Source: Dyadobacter sp. 3J3
GTDB taxonomy: Bacteria > Bacteroidota > Bacteroidia > Cytophagales > Spirosomataceae
Direction: 5' to 3'
Length of the DNA: 64,000 bases
NCBI RefSeq assembly: GCF_009801115.1
Contig: NZ_VTOL01000009.1
Coordinates: 1 to 64,000 of the forward strand
Part shown: positions 7,579 through 16,557 of the stretch, piece after piece
Layout of the letters: every line of letters starts with the position of its first letter
Numbering within the stretch: the stretch's first letter is position 1
Made by a program: the position numbers and the translations under genes
The notes under the pieces: generated by a model
Told to the model about the DNA's origin: nothing
Databases searched by the model: none
The model's input: the letters and a program-made list of their open reading frames with translations, nothing else

Positions 7579-9726
7579 ATGAAACGTAAATTTCTACTAC
7601 TTACATTTTTTGTTCTTTATCTTTCATTTTCAAGTCATTCCCAGTCTGTCAACTGGCGCGAAATTTATCCTGGTGTCTGGAAGGGCGTTGTCGGCAAACC
7701 TGATGTTTATAACCTATTAAATGCCGTAGATGTACAACCGTCACCTGCACTTCAAAAATTACAAAAAGCAACTTTCCCGCTTAATAACGGGGATATATCG
7801 GTTGAAGTAAGAAATGGAAAAACCTATTTGCGTTTTCCACTGGAACGAAATGAACAGCTTTATGGCTTTGGCCTGAACTTCCAGACCATTCATCAGCGAG
7901 GCAGAATTATGCAGCTTCATGTTGATCATTATGGAAAGTCCGACAATGGGCGTACGCATGCTCCTACTCCCTTTTACGTTTCTTCTTTGGGCTATGGCGT
8001 CTTCGTTAATTCTGCTAAATATATTGATGTTTACGCAGGTTCTTCGGTCAGGAAAGACAGCAAAAATCCTCCGGAAGTTCAGAACCGTAATACAGATGAT
8101 AACTGGAGTGCGCACCCTTATTCTGATGCCGTGGAAATGCTGGTTCCGGCGGAAGGGATTGAAATGTATGTGTTTGCAGGCCCAAAACCTGTCAATGTCA
8201 TCGAGCGGTTTAATTTGCTTGGTGGCGGCGGTTGTCTGCCTCCAAGATGGGGATTGGGATTTACCCAACGCGTAAACCGCTTGTATACCGACGCACAGGT
8301 AAAAGCAGAAGCAAAAGCTTTTTCGGATAAAGGTTTCCCTCTGGATTTTATAGGACTGGAACCAGGCTGGCAAAGTAAATCTTATCCTTGCACTTTTGAA
8401 TGGGATAAAACACGCTTCCCGAATCCTGAAAAATTTGTAAAAGAAATGGACGAAGTGGGTGTTAAAATCAATTTGTGGACTAACCCATATGTATCGCCGG
8501 ATGCTGAAATTTATTCGAAAATAAAACCATTTACAGGTTCTCATTTAGTTTGGAATGGCGTTGTACCCGATCTTTCAATGCCGGAAGCCAGAAAAATCTT
8601 ATTTGATCAGTTTGAAAAAGAACATGTAAAAATTGGCGTGAGCGGTTATAAAATTGATGAAGTAGATGGTTTCGACTCATATGTCTGGCCTGATGTGGCT
8701 ACTTTTCCTTCCGGCCATACCTCAGAACAAATGCGCCAGACTTACGGATTGCTGGTTCAGAAATATTCCTATGAAATGTTCAGGAAAAATAACCGCAGGA
8801 CTTACAGCTTAGTACGAGGTTCCAATGCCGGCGGTTCTTCCTTTCCCTATGTGATTTACAACGATAATTACAGTCACGAGGATTTCATTACGGCTTTGAT
8901 CAACAGTGGCTATGCCGGTGTGCTTTGGACGCCCGAAGTACGCGCTTCAAAAACAAGTGAAGAGTGGCTGAGAAGATTTCAAACAGTTTGTTTTTCTCCA
9001 ATGGCGATGATTAATGCATGGGCGAGCAGTACCCAGCCCTGGACTTTTCCGGAGGTTGCAGAACAGGTGAAAGAAGTTGCTCAGCTGCGTATGCGAATGA
9101 TGCCTTACTGGTATTCCACTTTTGCAAAATATCATTACGAAGGAACGCCGCCTTTCCGCGGAATGAGTTTGGAAGAAGGTTTTAGAAGTGATTTGACAAA
9201 AGAAAAAACCGCAACAAATCTGGAAGAAAATCCTTACGAAGAAGCAACTTCAAAAGAAGTAAAAGACCAATATATGGCTGGTGAATATTTACTGGTAGCA
9301 CCGATGTTTACAGGCCAGACTTCCAGAAAAGTAATACTGCCAAAAGGAAAATGGTATGATTTCTACAACGGAAATTTTGTCGGCGACGGCCAGGTAATCA
9401 CGATTACACCCGGACTTGCCAAAATTCCTGTTTTCGTAAAAGAAGGTGGAATTATTCCTATGATGCCACCCTTATTGCACGCGCCTAAGGCTGGGGAAAA
9501 AGTAGATCTGGAAATTCGTGTATATGGTAAAAAGCCAGCTGTTTCAAGATTGTATGACGACGATGGTGAAACTTTTGCTTACGAAAAAGATCAATATTCC
9601 TGGAGGGATTTGATCGTTGAAGAAAAAAACGGAGTTTTGAAAGGCCGAATTTCAGAAGCTGAAAGTGGCAAACCTAATTCCATTGGAAGAATAAAATGGC
9701 ACTTTATTACCAAATCAATTAAATAA
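7579..9726 (+). CDS. Secreted GH31 glycoside hydrolase (alpha-xylosidase/alpha-glucosidase type)
   Basis: 715 residues with a signal peptide (MKRKFLLLTFFVLYLSF, cleavage near SHSQS). The N-terminal beta-sandwich (about 70-215) carries EQLYGFGLNFQ, and the TIM barrel begins at PPRWGLGF. The candidate nucleophile is D360 in GYKIDEVDG and the acid/base D429 in VIYNDN. The C-terminal part (PMFTGQTSRKVILPKGKWYDF, then DDDGETFAYE) is the usual GH31 beta domain. Substrate is not fixed by sequence; alpha-linked xylose, glucose or galactose are possible. The last eight bases overlap the convergent NUDIX gene. Its proximity to the uronate cluster suggests plant polysaccharide use. Confidence 0.9.
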   Translation: MKRKFLLLTFFVLYLSFSSHSQSVNWREIYPGVWKGVVGKPDVYNLLNAVDVQPSPALQKLQKATFPLNNGDISVEVRNGKTYLRFPLERNEQLYGFGLNFQTIHQRGRIMQLHVDHYGKSDNGRTHAPTPFYVSSLGYGVFVNSAKYIDVYAGSSVRKDSKNPPEVQNRNTDDNWSAHPYSDAVEMLVPAEGIEMYVFAGPKPVNVIERFNLLGGGGCLPPRWGLGFTQRVNRLYTDAQVKAEAKAFSDKGFPLDFIGLEPGWQSKSYPCTFEWDKTRFPNPEKFVKEMDEVGVKINLWTNPYVSPDAEIYSKIKPFTGSHLVWNGVVPDLSMPEARKILFDQFEKEHVKIGVSGYKIDEVDGFDSYVWPDVATFPSGHTSEQMRQTYGLLVQKYSYEMFRKNNRRTYSLVRGSNAGGSSFPYVIYNDNYSHEDFITALINSGYAGVLWTPEVRASKTSEEWLRRFQTVCFSPMAMINAWASSTQPWTFPEVAEQVKEVAQLRMRMMPYWYSTFAKYHYEGTPPFRGMSLEEGFRSDLTKEKTATNLEENPYEEATSKEVKDQYMAGEYLLVAPMFTGQTSRKVILPKGKWYDFYNGNFVGDGQVITITPGLAKIPVFVKEGGIIPMMPPLLHAPKAGEKVDLEIRVYGKKPAVSRLYDDDGETFAYEKDQYSWRDLIVEEKNGVLKGRISEAESGKPNSIGRIKWHFITKSIK

Positions 9727-10210
9727 CATTCAGATTTTTGAAGTTCAGCGTGATATGCTGAATTATTGAACTATTGAGAAGTAAATCTTTGGTAATAAAT
9801 TCCGGATAAATACTTCCGGGATTTATTGTCTCAACTTCTTCCCAATGAAATAATAACTCAGTTTCATCTTCTATTACAATAAAATCATCCTGATTTTCAA
9901 GATCTGGAATTTCCATCAGGTAATAAAAACCGATTTCATGGTGTTTGATTTTGTTGTATTCGAAGAAGTTTTCAACAACCCAAAGAAGATTTCCAACGAT
10001 AACTGTTTTGCCGATTTCTTCCAGCATTTCACGTAGAAGCGTTTCTTTGGAAAACTCAAACATATCAACCCTGCCACCGGGAAGACTCCAAAAATTATCC
10101 GTGGGTGTTTTATGAAGTAGTAACTTTCCATTTTGAATAGCAACACCCGCCACCCGAAAGTTAAAAAGTGCATTTTCAACAGGGAGACAAATCGTCGAAG
10201 AACCGTTCAT
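9719..10210 (-). CDS. NUDIX hydrolase
   Basis: 163 residues with a perfect Nudix box: GRVDMFE, seven residues, then REMLEEIG (about residues 46-67), which binds Mg2+ and cleaves nucleoside diphosphates linked to another moiety. The preceding LHKTPTDNFWSLPGG is the usual lead-in. Substrate unknown; in Bacteroidota NUDIX proteins next to sugar genes are often regulators, but this one lacks the C-terminal winged helix of the NrtR type. It starts 12 bases after the LacI-type regulator gene on the same strand, so both are probably one transcript. Its end overlaps the GH31 gene. Confidence 0.85.
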   Translation of the reverse strand: MNGSSTICLPVENALFNFRVAGVAIQNGKLLLHKTPTDNFWSLPGGRVDMFEFSKETLLREMLEEIGKTVIVGNLLWVVENFFEYNKIKHHEIGFYYLMEIPDLENQDDFIVIEDETELLFHWEEVETINPGSIYPEFITKDLLLNSSIIQHITLNFKNLNVI

Positions 10211-10222
10211 GAATTATTTGTA

Positions 10223-11263
10223 CTACGAAACATTTACTATTTTTCCGGCAGTGGATTCCCGGATGATCAGCGAAGTTTTCAATGATCTGCTTTCAAAAAT
10301 AGTTGGTTTTTTAGGATGTTCAATCAGTTTGATCAAAAGCTCCGTAGCCTGGTTTCCCATATCCATAGCAGGCTGAACAACGGCGGTTAAAGGTGGATTC
10401 AGCAATTCGGCAACGCCAATATTCGTAAATCCGACAATAGCAATTTCATCAGGAATCCGGATATGTTTTCGGTGTAAAACAGAAAGACATCCGGTTGTGA
10501 TCCGGTCGCTCGCCGTGAAAATAGCGTCCGGCACTTCGTCCATATCCAGCAATTCCTGGACCGCCGCCTCATTTTCACTCACAACCATGCCGCCGTGATG
10601 GCAATATTTTACATAAGATTCATCAAAGGGAATTCCAAAATCTTCCAGCGCTTTTTTATAACCTGCCAGTCGTTCCACTGTGATCGACAAATAGATAGGG
10701 CTGGTAATATGCGCGATTTTTCTTTTTCCGGTTTTTATCAAATGTTCCGTAGCCTGATAACTTCCGCCAAAATTGTCAGCAACAATTTTATGTGTATCTA
10801 CTTTTTTTGGAACGCGGTCAAAAAAAACAATTGGCATTCCCTTATCAAGCAATTCTTCAAAATGGGAAATATCTGTTGTCAGGCTTGATAATGATACCAG
10901 CAAACCATCGACTTTTCTGGAAACCAGATAATTTGTATTGGCAACTTCCCGCTCATACGATTCATGACTTTGAAAAATCACAACATGGTAGCCCATATTG
11001 TAAGCAATAGATTCAATGCCATTGATAAGCTGTGAGAAAAAATTATTGGCAATTTCAGGAAGAATGACACCGATGGATTTGCTCTTACTGTCACGCAAAC
11101 TCAACGCAATCGGGTTAGGCCGGTAATTCATTTTCTCGGCATATTCCAAAACAAGTTTTTTGGTTTCAGTATTGATCTCATAACTGTTCCGCAACGCACG
11201 GGAAACCGTGGAAGTGGATAAATTCAAAGCCCTGGCAATATCTTTTATGGTAATCGTTTCCAA
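10223..11263 (-). CDS. LacI-family transcriptional regulator
   Basis: 346 residues. The N-terminal helix-turn-helix (about 4-24, ITIKDIARALNLSTSTVSRAL) is followed by the hinge helix with NPIALSLRDSKS, then a periplasmic-binding-protein-like effector domain (SIGVILPEIANNFFSQLINGIE onward). It is divergent from kduD, and the 278-base gap holds a dyad element repeated at two other loci of the window. It is the natural candidate for the local uronate regulator, with a keto-deoxy uronate intermediate as a plausible inducer, though this is inference. The NUDIX gene follows 12 bases downstream. Confidence 0.9.
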   Translation of the reverse strand: METITIKDIARALNLSTSTVSRALRNSYEINTETKKLVLEYAEKMNYRPNPIALSLRDSKSKSIGVILPEIANNFFSQLINGIESIAYNMGYHVVIFQSHESYEREVANTNYLVSRKVDGLLVSLSSLTTDISHFEELLDKGMPIVFFDRVPKKVDTHKIVADNFGGSYQATEHLIKTGKRKIAHITSPIYLSITVERLAGYKKALEDFGIPFDESYVKYCHHGGMVVSENEAAVQELLDMDEVPDAIFTASDRITTGCLSVLHRKHIRIPDEIAIVGFTNIGVAELLNPPLTAVVQPAMDMGNQATELLIKLIEHPKKPTIFESRSLKTSLIIRESTAGKIVNVS

Positions 11264-11388
11264 AGAATATATTTGTTTATTGCAATTTATTCCTTAATTA
11301 ACTCTACAAATCCTTCTAATGAGTGAAGATACAAAATAAGACCTTAAATCTGAAACGATCCTTTTGCAAACTTCAAATTTGGATCAAT

Positions 11389-11412
11389 GGTAACGTTCCC
11401 GATAACGATTGC
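11389..11412. promoter_or_regulatory. Dyad operator 1 (lacI-kduD intergenic)
   Basis: Half sites AACGTT and AACGATTGC flank CCCGAT and form a dyad (CGTT/AACG; in copies 2 and 3 GCAA/TTGC also pair). The same core occurs at 13447-13470 and inverted at 41074-41097. It lies 130 bases before kduD, between divergent genes. Likely bound by the neighbouring LacI-type protein; the GntR protein is an alternative. Confidence 0.65.
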
Positions 11413-11541
11413 ACAAAAAAAGGCCCGGCAATGTTTGATGTTTCTGATTATTAAATCTAAACTCGTTAAAATTCATATTTGTTTTCCGGTACATTCTTTT
11501 TTATTTATTGAAAAACCGGAAATGCTACAAGACCCATTTAG

Positions 11542-12312
11542 ATGAATAGTACAAATTTATTCGACCTTACCGGAAAAACGGCGTTGGTCACAGGCTGCAA
11601 CCGGGGAATAGGCAAAGCAATGGCCGAGGCCCTGGCCGAAGCAGGCGCTGACATCATCGGAGTTTCGTCATCTCTTCCCACTACCGAAAGTGAAATTCAA
11701 AAGTCAATCACAGCAATTGGACGGAAATTTTATCCTTATCAGGTGAATCTTGGCGACCGTGAAAGTTTGTATTCTTTTATCAAAACGGTAAAGGAAGAAC
11801 ATAAAACGATTGATATTCTGATAAATAACGCGGGCATTATTCTTCGCCAACCCGCAGCCGAACATTCGGATGAATATTGGGATCAGGTTTTGAATATCAA
11901 TCTGGATGCCCCATTTATTCTTTCACGTGAATTGGGCAAAGAAATGGTCACCAGAGGATATGGCAAAATTATTTTCACAGCATCGCTATTGACTTTTCAG
12001 GGCGGAATAAATGTACCCGGATATACGGCATCCAAAAGTGCTATCGGCGGTTTGGTAAAAGCCCTTGCCAATGAATGGGCGGGAAAAGGCGTCAATGTTA
12101 ATGCCATTGCTCCGGGGTATATCAATACCGATAATACCGAAGCGCTGAGAAATGATCCCGTCAGAAGTAAATCCATCCTCGACAGAATTCCTGCCGGAAG
12201 GTGGGGAATGCCGGGAGATTTTAAAGGCCCTGTTTTATTCCTTGCCTCGGATGCTTCCAACTATGTCAGTGGATCTACTTTGACTGTGGATGGCGGATGG
12301 ATGGGGAGGTAA
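11542..12312 (+). CDS. kduD: 2-dehydro-3-deoxy-D-gluconate 5-dehydrogenase (SDR)
   Basis: 256-residue classical short-chain dehydrogenase. The Rossmann motif TGCNRGIG is at 17-24, NNAG at 95-98, the catalytic Ser about 148, and Tyr161/Lys165 in YTASK. N-terminal NLFDLTGKTALVTG and C-terminal SGSTLTVDGGW fit KduD, which interconverts 2,5-diketo-3-deoxygluconate and 2-keto-3-deoxygluconate in the cytoplasm. The gene next downstream is kduI, the enzyme of the previous step, which makes this call firm. It follows the first dyad operator and a probable promoter. Confidence 0.93.
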   Translation: MNSTNLFDLTGKTALVTGCNRGIGKAMAEALAEAGADIIGVSSSLPTTESEIQKSITAIGRKFYPYQVNLGDRESLYSFIKTVKEEHKTIDILINNAGIILRQPAAEHSDEYWDQVLNINLDAPFILSRELGKEMVTRGYGKIIFTASLLTFQGGINVPGYTASKSAIGGLVKALANEWAGKGVNVNAIAPGYINTDNTEALRNDPVRSKSILDRIPAGRWGMPGDFKGPVLFLASDASNYVSGSTLTVDGGWMGR

Positions 12313-12444
12313 TAATGAGTGAATGATGGAGTGTGTGAATGATAGAATGTTGGCTTAATCGTATTAAATAGATAATAGAATTTACAAAATATGCTGTTTT
12401 TCTGGTAGCTAATCGCTAACAGCTAACAGCCAAAAGCTAAAACC

Positions 12445-13275
12445 ATGGAAATCAGATTTGAGAGTAGCCGTAAAGAAGTTTCCCAGATGGATACTAAAAC
12501 TTTACGTGAGAATTTTTTGATTGATACAATTTTTGAGAACGATAAAATAAGCTGGGTTTATTCGCATTATGACCGTGTGATGATCGGCAGTGCAGTCCCA
12601 GCCACAGCTCCTCTGACTTTGGAAACTTTTGATTCCCTGAAAAGTAATTACTTTCTGGAAAGACGGGAAATTGGCATTATCAATATCGGTGGAGACGGAA
12701 AAGTCACAGCCGATGGCGAAGAAATTGCAATCAGTAAAATGGGTTGTATTTATGTAGGAAAAGGAACGCAGCAAGTGATATTTTCAAGTGATGACAGCGC
12801 AAATCCGGCAGCATTTTATTTATTGTCTTCTCCTGCACATCACACGTATCCAACGCGCTTATTCACAAAAGAAGATGCTACGCCGGTAACAATCGGAAGT
12901 CCGGAAACTTCCAATCACAGAACGATTTATAAGTATATTCACCTGGACGGCATTCAAAGTTGTCAATTGGTAATGGGTCTGACTGTTTTAAAAACCGGAA
13001 GCGTTTGGAATACCATGCCGTCGCATGTGCATGATCGCAGGATGGAAGCATATCTCTATTTTGATGTTCCTGCCAATCAAAGAGTTTTGCACTTAATGGG
13101 CGAACCGTCGGAAACCCGTCATTTATGGCTTTCGGATCGTCAGGCAATCATTTCTCCACCCTGGTCGATACATTCAGGATGCGGAACATCTAATTATTCT
13201 TTCATCTGGGGAATGGCAGGAGAAAATAAGAATTACACCGATATGGATGCCGTTGCGATAAGCGATTTAAAATAG
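12445..13275 (+). CDS. kduI: 5-dehydro-4-deoxy-D-glucuronate isomerase
   Basis: 276 residues, close to the 278 of the E. coli enzyme. It isomerises 5-keto-4-deoxyuronate to 2,5-diketo-3-deoxygluconate in pectin breakdown. The zinc site typical of this cupin-like family is visible: H194, H196 and E201 in PSHVHDRRMEAY and H243 in WSIHSG. The start MEIRFESSRKEV is the family's normal beginning. It lies 132 bases after kduD; the gap contains short AGCTAA-type repeats but no clear terminator, so co-transcription is likely. A good terminator follows at 13293. Confidence 0.95.
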   Translation: MEIRFESSRKEVSQMDTKTLRENFLIDTIFENDKISWVYSHYDRVMIGSAVPATAPLTLETFDSLKSNYFLERREIGIINIGGDGKVTADGEEIAISKMGCIYVGKGTQQVIFSSDDSANPAAFYLLSSPAHHTYPTRLFTKEDATPVTIGSPETSNHRTIYKYIHLDGIQSCQLVMGLTVLKTGSVWNTMPSHVHDRRMEAYLYFDVPANQRVLHLMGEPSETRHLWLSDRQAIISPPWSIHSGCGTSNYSFIWGMAGENKNYTDMDAVAISDLK

Positions 13276-13292
13276 TAATCAGAAAATGAAGG

Positions 13293-13332
13293 AGAGTTTG
13301 GAAAGTCTGAGTGCTTTGCCAAACTCTTTTTT
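13293..13332 (+). terminator. Terminator of the kduD-kduI unit
   Basis: AGAGTTTGG and CCAAACTCT make a 9-bp stem that extends inward with AAAG/CTTT, followed by six T. It sits 18 bases after the kduI stop. Confidence 0.8.
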
Positions 13333-13446
13333 ATTGGTTTAGTACCAAATATATTTTTCCCAATTTACCCGTATCGTCTGTGAAGACGAATACTTCGTGA
13401 ATGTTTAATGCCAAAATTTAAATTCGTACAGAGTAATTCCCCGACT

Positions 13447-13470
13447 GGCAACGTTCCCGATAACGATTGC
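13447..13470. promoter_or_regulatory. Dyad operator 2 (upstream of kdgF1-exuT unit)
   Basis: The element starts GGCAACGTT and ends AACGATTGC, with CCCGAT between the arms; GCAACGTT pairs with AACGATTGC apart from one bulged base. About 70 bases downstream also resemble the stretch after operator 1 (both contain CTAAACT). It lies about 260 bases before the first kdgF gene. Confidence 0.65.
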
Positions 13471-13591
13471 ACAACAAAAGACAATTTTTTATTTGATAAT
13501 TATAATTATTAACTCTAAACTAGTCATATTCGAAGAGTAGTCGATTTCTGATTTAGTTATAATTTATTAAAAAAAGTCAATTATCAAACAT

Positions 13592-13727
13592 GGTGCAGAG
13601 CACTCCAATAATTGTAGAAAACAAAATAAAAACCGAAATCAAAGGTGCAGAGCACCAAAATAATTGTAGAAACGGCAAATAAATTTCCAACTCCAAAAGG
13701 TGCAGCGTACCGAAATATTTGATCAAC
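13592..13727. repeat. Three GGTGCAG-type direct repeats before kdgF1
   Basis: Copies begin at 13592, 13644 and 13699. The first two read GGTGCAGAGCAC followed by AATAATTGTAGAAA; the third is degenerate (GGTGCAGCGTACCGAAATATT). The GGTGC/GCACC arms are self-complementary. Spacing is 52-55 bases. This is a small repeat of the kind scattered in Bacteroidota genomes. It occupies the 5' leader of the kdgF unit. Confidence 0.7.
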
Positions 13728-13732
13728 CAACA

Positions 13733-14077
13733 ATGGACCATAAAGGAAAACAATTTATATACGATTCAGATATCGAGTGGGAAGATTTAGGTGGTGGCGT
13801 AAAACGCAAAATAATGTCTTACGACGAAAATGTAATGATGGTAAAAGTCGCCTTCGAAACAGGCGGAATTGGCTCCTTACATAATCACGTGCACAGGCAA
13901 ATTAGCTACGTAGACAGCGGCGTATTTGAAATTACGATTGAGGAAAATAAAAAAACACTCAAACAGGGTGATGCTTTTTTCATCCCGCCAAATCTTGTTC
14001 ACGGCGCCTTTTGCATCGAAGAAGGCACATTAATTGACATTTTCACCCCTTTCCGGGAAGATTTTATATCAAAATAA
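13733..14077 (+). CDS. kdgF: KdgF-like cupin, cytoplasmic copy
   Basis: 114-residue single-domain cupin. KdgF speeds conversion of 4,5-unsaturated galacturonate to the linear 5-keto-4-deoxyuronate, the substrate of KduI. The pattern EWEDLGGGVKRKIMSYD, the metal-binding LHNHVHRQ (H50, H52, Q56 with H90 in VHGA) and the end FTPFREDF fit KdgF. A GTG at 13700 in frame would add 11 residues, but these derive from the upstream repeat, so the ATG at 13733 is chosen. No signal peptide, so it acts in the cytoplasm. A paralogue with a signal peptide follows 38 bases downstream. Confidence 0.87.
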   Translation: MDHKGKQFIYDSDIEWEDLGGGVKRKIMSYDENVMMVKVAFETGGIGSLHNHVHRQISYVDSGVFEITIEENKKTLKQGDAFFIPPNLVHGAFCIEEGTLIDIFTPFREDFISK

Positions 14078-14115
14078 AAATAACAAAATACTATTCAAAA
14101 CTTGATATTCTTAAA

Positions 14116-14550
14116 ATGAAATACATTAGCCAGGTTCTCAAAATAACATTTTTCTGCTCTATGCTTTTCGTTTCAGCTACACAAACATTTGCTCAAAATA
14201 CCCAGGCAAAAGCGGCGAACGGCAAACAATTTATTGTGGATGCAGATATTCCCTGGCAGGATCTGGGTGGCGGATTAAAGCGCAAGATTATGTCTTACGA
14301 TGAAACCATGATGATGGTAAAAATTGATTTTCAAAAAGGAGGGATCGGGACACCACACAAGCACGTTCACACGCAAATGAGCTATGTTGTAAGCGGTGTT
14401 TTTGAAGTTACTATCGACGGCAAAAAACAAGTTCTCAAACAAGGAGACGGATTTTATATTCCTTCCAACATTATGCACGGCGCCGTTTGTCTGGAAGCTG
14501 GCGTGCTGATCGATATGTTTACGCCCATGCGTGAAGATTTTGTAAAATAA
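14116..14550 (+). CDS. kdgF: KdgF-like cupin, exported copy
   Basis: 144 residues: a signal peptide (MKYISQVLKITFFCSMLFVSATQTFAQ, written here as residues 1-27) followed by a KdgF cupin highly similar to the preceding gene. Shared features are DIPWQDLGGGLKRKIMSYDE, the metal motif TPHKHVHTQMSYV and MHGAV, and the end FTPMREDFVK. It would linearise unsaturated uronates in the periplasm, where the signal-bearing GH105 encoded next would release them. The gene pair looks like a tandem duplication in which one copy gained or kept a signal peptide. Spacing to the GH105 gene is 57 bases. Confidence 0.87.
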   Translation: MKYISQVLKITFFCSMLFVSATQTFAQNTQAKAANGKQFIVDADIPWQDLGGGLKRKIMSYDETMMMVKIDFQKGGIGTPHKHVHTQMSYVVSGVFEVTIDGKKQVLKQGDGFYIPSNIMHGAVCLEAGVLIDMFTPMREDFVK

Positions 14551-14607
14551 AAAGCCTCCTCTATCCACTTACCCGATTTTGAAAAGATCAATATTATTCC
14601 TTTCCGC

Positions 14608-16521
14608 ATGAAACCAACGCTTACTTTTCTCCTTTTTTGTTTTTTGTCAATCGCTGCAAATGCACAGGCTCCCTGGTCGAGGAGAATGGCAGATTCCTTT
14701 ATTGCCCGTAATAAAGATTCCATTCTTGTTGGAAAAAGCACACTTACGCGCTGGGATTATGAACAAGGATTGATGTTGAAAGCCATTGAAAAAGTGTGGT
14801 ACCGAACGGGTGAAGGCAAATATTTTGAATATATCCGTAAGGATTTAGATCAGTATGTAAAAGAAGACGGAAGTATCCGAACGTATAAACCGGAAGATCT
14901 TAATCTGGACAATCTTCCAACCGGAAGAGCCTTGCTAACGGCATATCAGCAAACCCAGCCGGGTAAGGAAAAATATAAAAAAGCAGCCGATTTACTTTGG
15001 AAACAGTTGGAAGAACAGCCGAAAACCAAAGAAGGCGGATATTGGCACAAGAAACGCTATCCAAACCAAATGTGGCTCGATGGACTTTTCATGGCCGAAC
15101 CCTTTGCAGCAGAATATAGCACCCTTTTCAATCATCCTGAACATTTTGATGATATCGCAAGGCAATTTGAGCTTATTGAAAAATACGCTGTCGATGCAAA
15201 AACAGGTTTAATTTATCATGGCTACGACGAAAGCAAGGAGCAGAAATGGGCTGATAAAAAAACCGGAGTTTCGCCCCAGTTTTGGGGCCGTGCCATTGGC
15301 TGGTATGCGATGGCTTTGGTGGAAGTACTGGATTATTTCCCAAAGGACCATCCCAAACGTGCTGAATTGATAAAATATCTTCAAAGACTGGCACCGGTTC
15401 TGGCTAAGTATCAGGACAAGAATTCCGGTTTGTGGTACCAGATTGTTGATCAGGAAAATCGTAAAGGAAATTATTTTGAAGCCTCCGCTTCCTGCATGTT
15501 TGTTTATGCTTTGGCAAAAGGTTCACGTTTGGGATATATTCCAGCCACTTACGCTGCAACGGCCAAACGCGGTTATGACGGAATTTTAAAAACATTTATA
15601 ATCAAAGAGCCAGACGGATTAATCAGTATTGACAAAACCGTTAGCGTTGGCGGACTTGGCGGGACACCTTACCGCGATGGCACCTATGAATATTACCTCA
15701 GCGAACCGATCCGAAAAAATGATTTGAAGGGAGTCGGACCGTTTATTATGGCCAGTGTCGAAATGGAAATTGCTGCTGAAAATGCTATTGGAAAAGGCAA
15801 AAAAGTAGCATTGGATTATTTTTTCAACCAAGAATTCAGGAAAAATGCGGCGGGTCAGCAAGAACCATTTCACTATACCTGGGAAGATCGCCAGCATTCA
15901 GGATTTTGGCTTTGGGGTAACATTTACCATGATCTTGGTGCGCAAACGGTTTCTATCCCGACGGCTCCAACTGCGGAAAATCTGAAAGGAATAGACGTTT
16001 ACATTATCGTAGATCCTGATACAAAAAAAGAAACGGCTAACCCGAATTTCATTCAGGCGAAAGATATTTCAGAAATTGAAAAGTGGGTAAAAGCAGGTGG
16101 CGTTTTAATGTTGATGGCCAATGATACTTCAAACTGTGAAATCCCCCATTTCAACGAACTGGCAAAGGTATTCGGTATTCAGTTTACCAATAAAAACAGG
16201 AATATGGTACAAGGAACGCAATTCGAACAAGGGCGAATTGATGTAACGACGGACCGGAATATTTTCACATCAGCATCCAAATTATATATCAAGGAATTAT
16301 CTCCATTAGCCTTATCGGATAATGCAAAATCGGCCTTGACAGATCATGGAGATATTGTTATGGGTATTTCCAAATATGGAAAAGGAACCGTTCTCGCGAT
16401 TGGAGATCCGTGGATTTATAACGAATACCTGGACGGAAGAAGAATCGACAACAGCTTTCAAAATTTTGATGCAGCGAAAGAACTTTCAATCTGGTTGTTG
16501 AAACAATCTGTAAAAAAATAA
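14608..16521 (+). CDS. GH105 unsaturated rhamnogalacturonyl hydrolase fused to DUF4350-like domain
   Basis: 637 residues with a signal peptide cleaved near AANAQ (residue 20). Residues about 25-440 form the alpha/alpha-barrel of GH105 (YteR-like), which removes the unsaturated uronic acid left by pectin lyases; the candidate catalytic Asp is D158 in QMWLDGLFMAEPF. Residues about 445-637 (GIDVYIIVDPDT, GGVLMLMANDTSN, GKGTVLAIGDPW) look like a DUF4350/glutamine-amidotransferase-like domain of unknown role. The fusion explains the length; single-domain GH105 proteins have about 370-400 residues. It sits in a run kdgF-kdgF-GH105-uxaB-exuT with short gaps, probably one operon. Confidence 0.9.
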   Translation: MKPTLTFLLFCFLSIAANAQAPWSRRMADSFIARNKDSILVGKSTLTRWDYEQGLMLKAIEKVWYRTGEGKYFEYIRKDLDQYVKEDGSIRTYKPEDLNLDNLPTGRALLTAYQQTQPGKEKYKKAADLLWKQLEEQPKTKEGGYWHKKRYPNQMWLDGLFMAEPFAAEYSTLFNHPEHFDDIARQFELIEKYAVDAKTGLIYHGYDESKEQKWADKKTGVSPQFWGRAIGWYAMALVEVLDYFPKDHPKRAELIKYLQRLAPVLAKYQDKNSGLWYQIVDQENRKGNYFEASASCMFVYALAKGSRLGYIPATYAATAKRGYDGILKTFIIKEPDGLISIDKTVSVGGLGGTPYRDGTYEYYLSEPIRKNDLKGVGPFIMASVEMEIAAENAIGKGKKVALDYFFNQEFRKNAAGQQEPFHYTWEDRQHSGFWLWGNIYHDLGAQTVSIPTAPTAENLKGIDVYIIVDPDTKKETANPNFIQAKDISEIEKWVKAGGVLMLMANDTSNCEIPHFNELAKVFGIQFTNKNRNMVQGTQFEQGRIDVTTDRNIFTSASKLYIKELSPLALSDNAKSALTDHGDIVMGISKYGKGTVLAIGDPWIYNEYLDGRRIDNSFQNFDAAKELSIWLLKQSVKK

Positions 16522-16557
16522 AAATGTGCCGGTTATCATGATCAAGATTTACAAATT

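Noticed and set aside
7759..8544. 261-residue minus-strand open frame
   Set aside because: Lies wholly inside the GH31 gene on the other strand; protein has no domain-like features and many Arg, Phe and Cys, as expected of a shadow frame.
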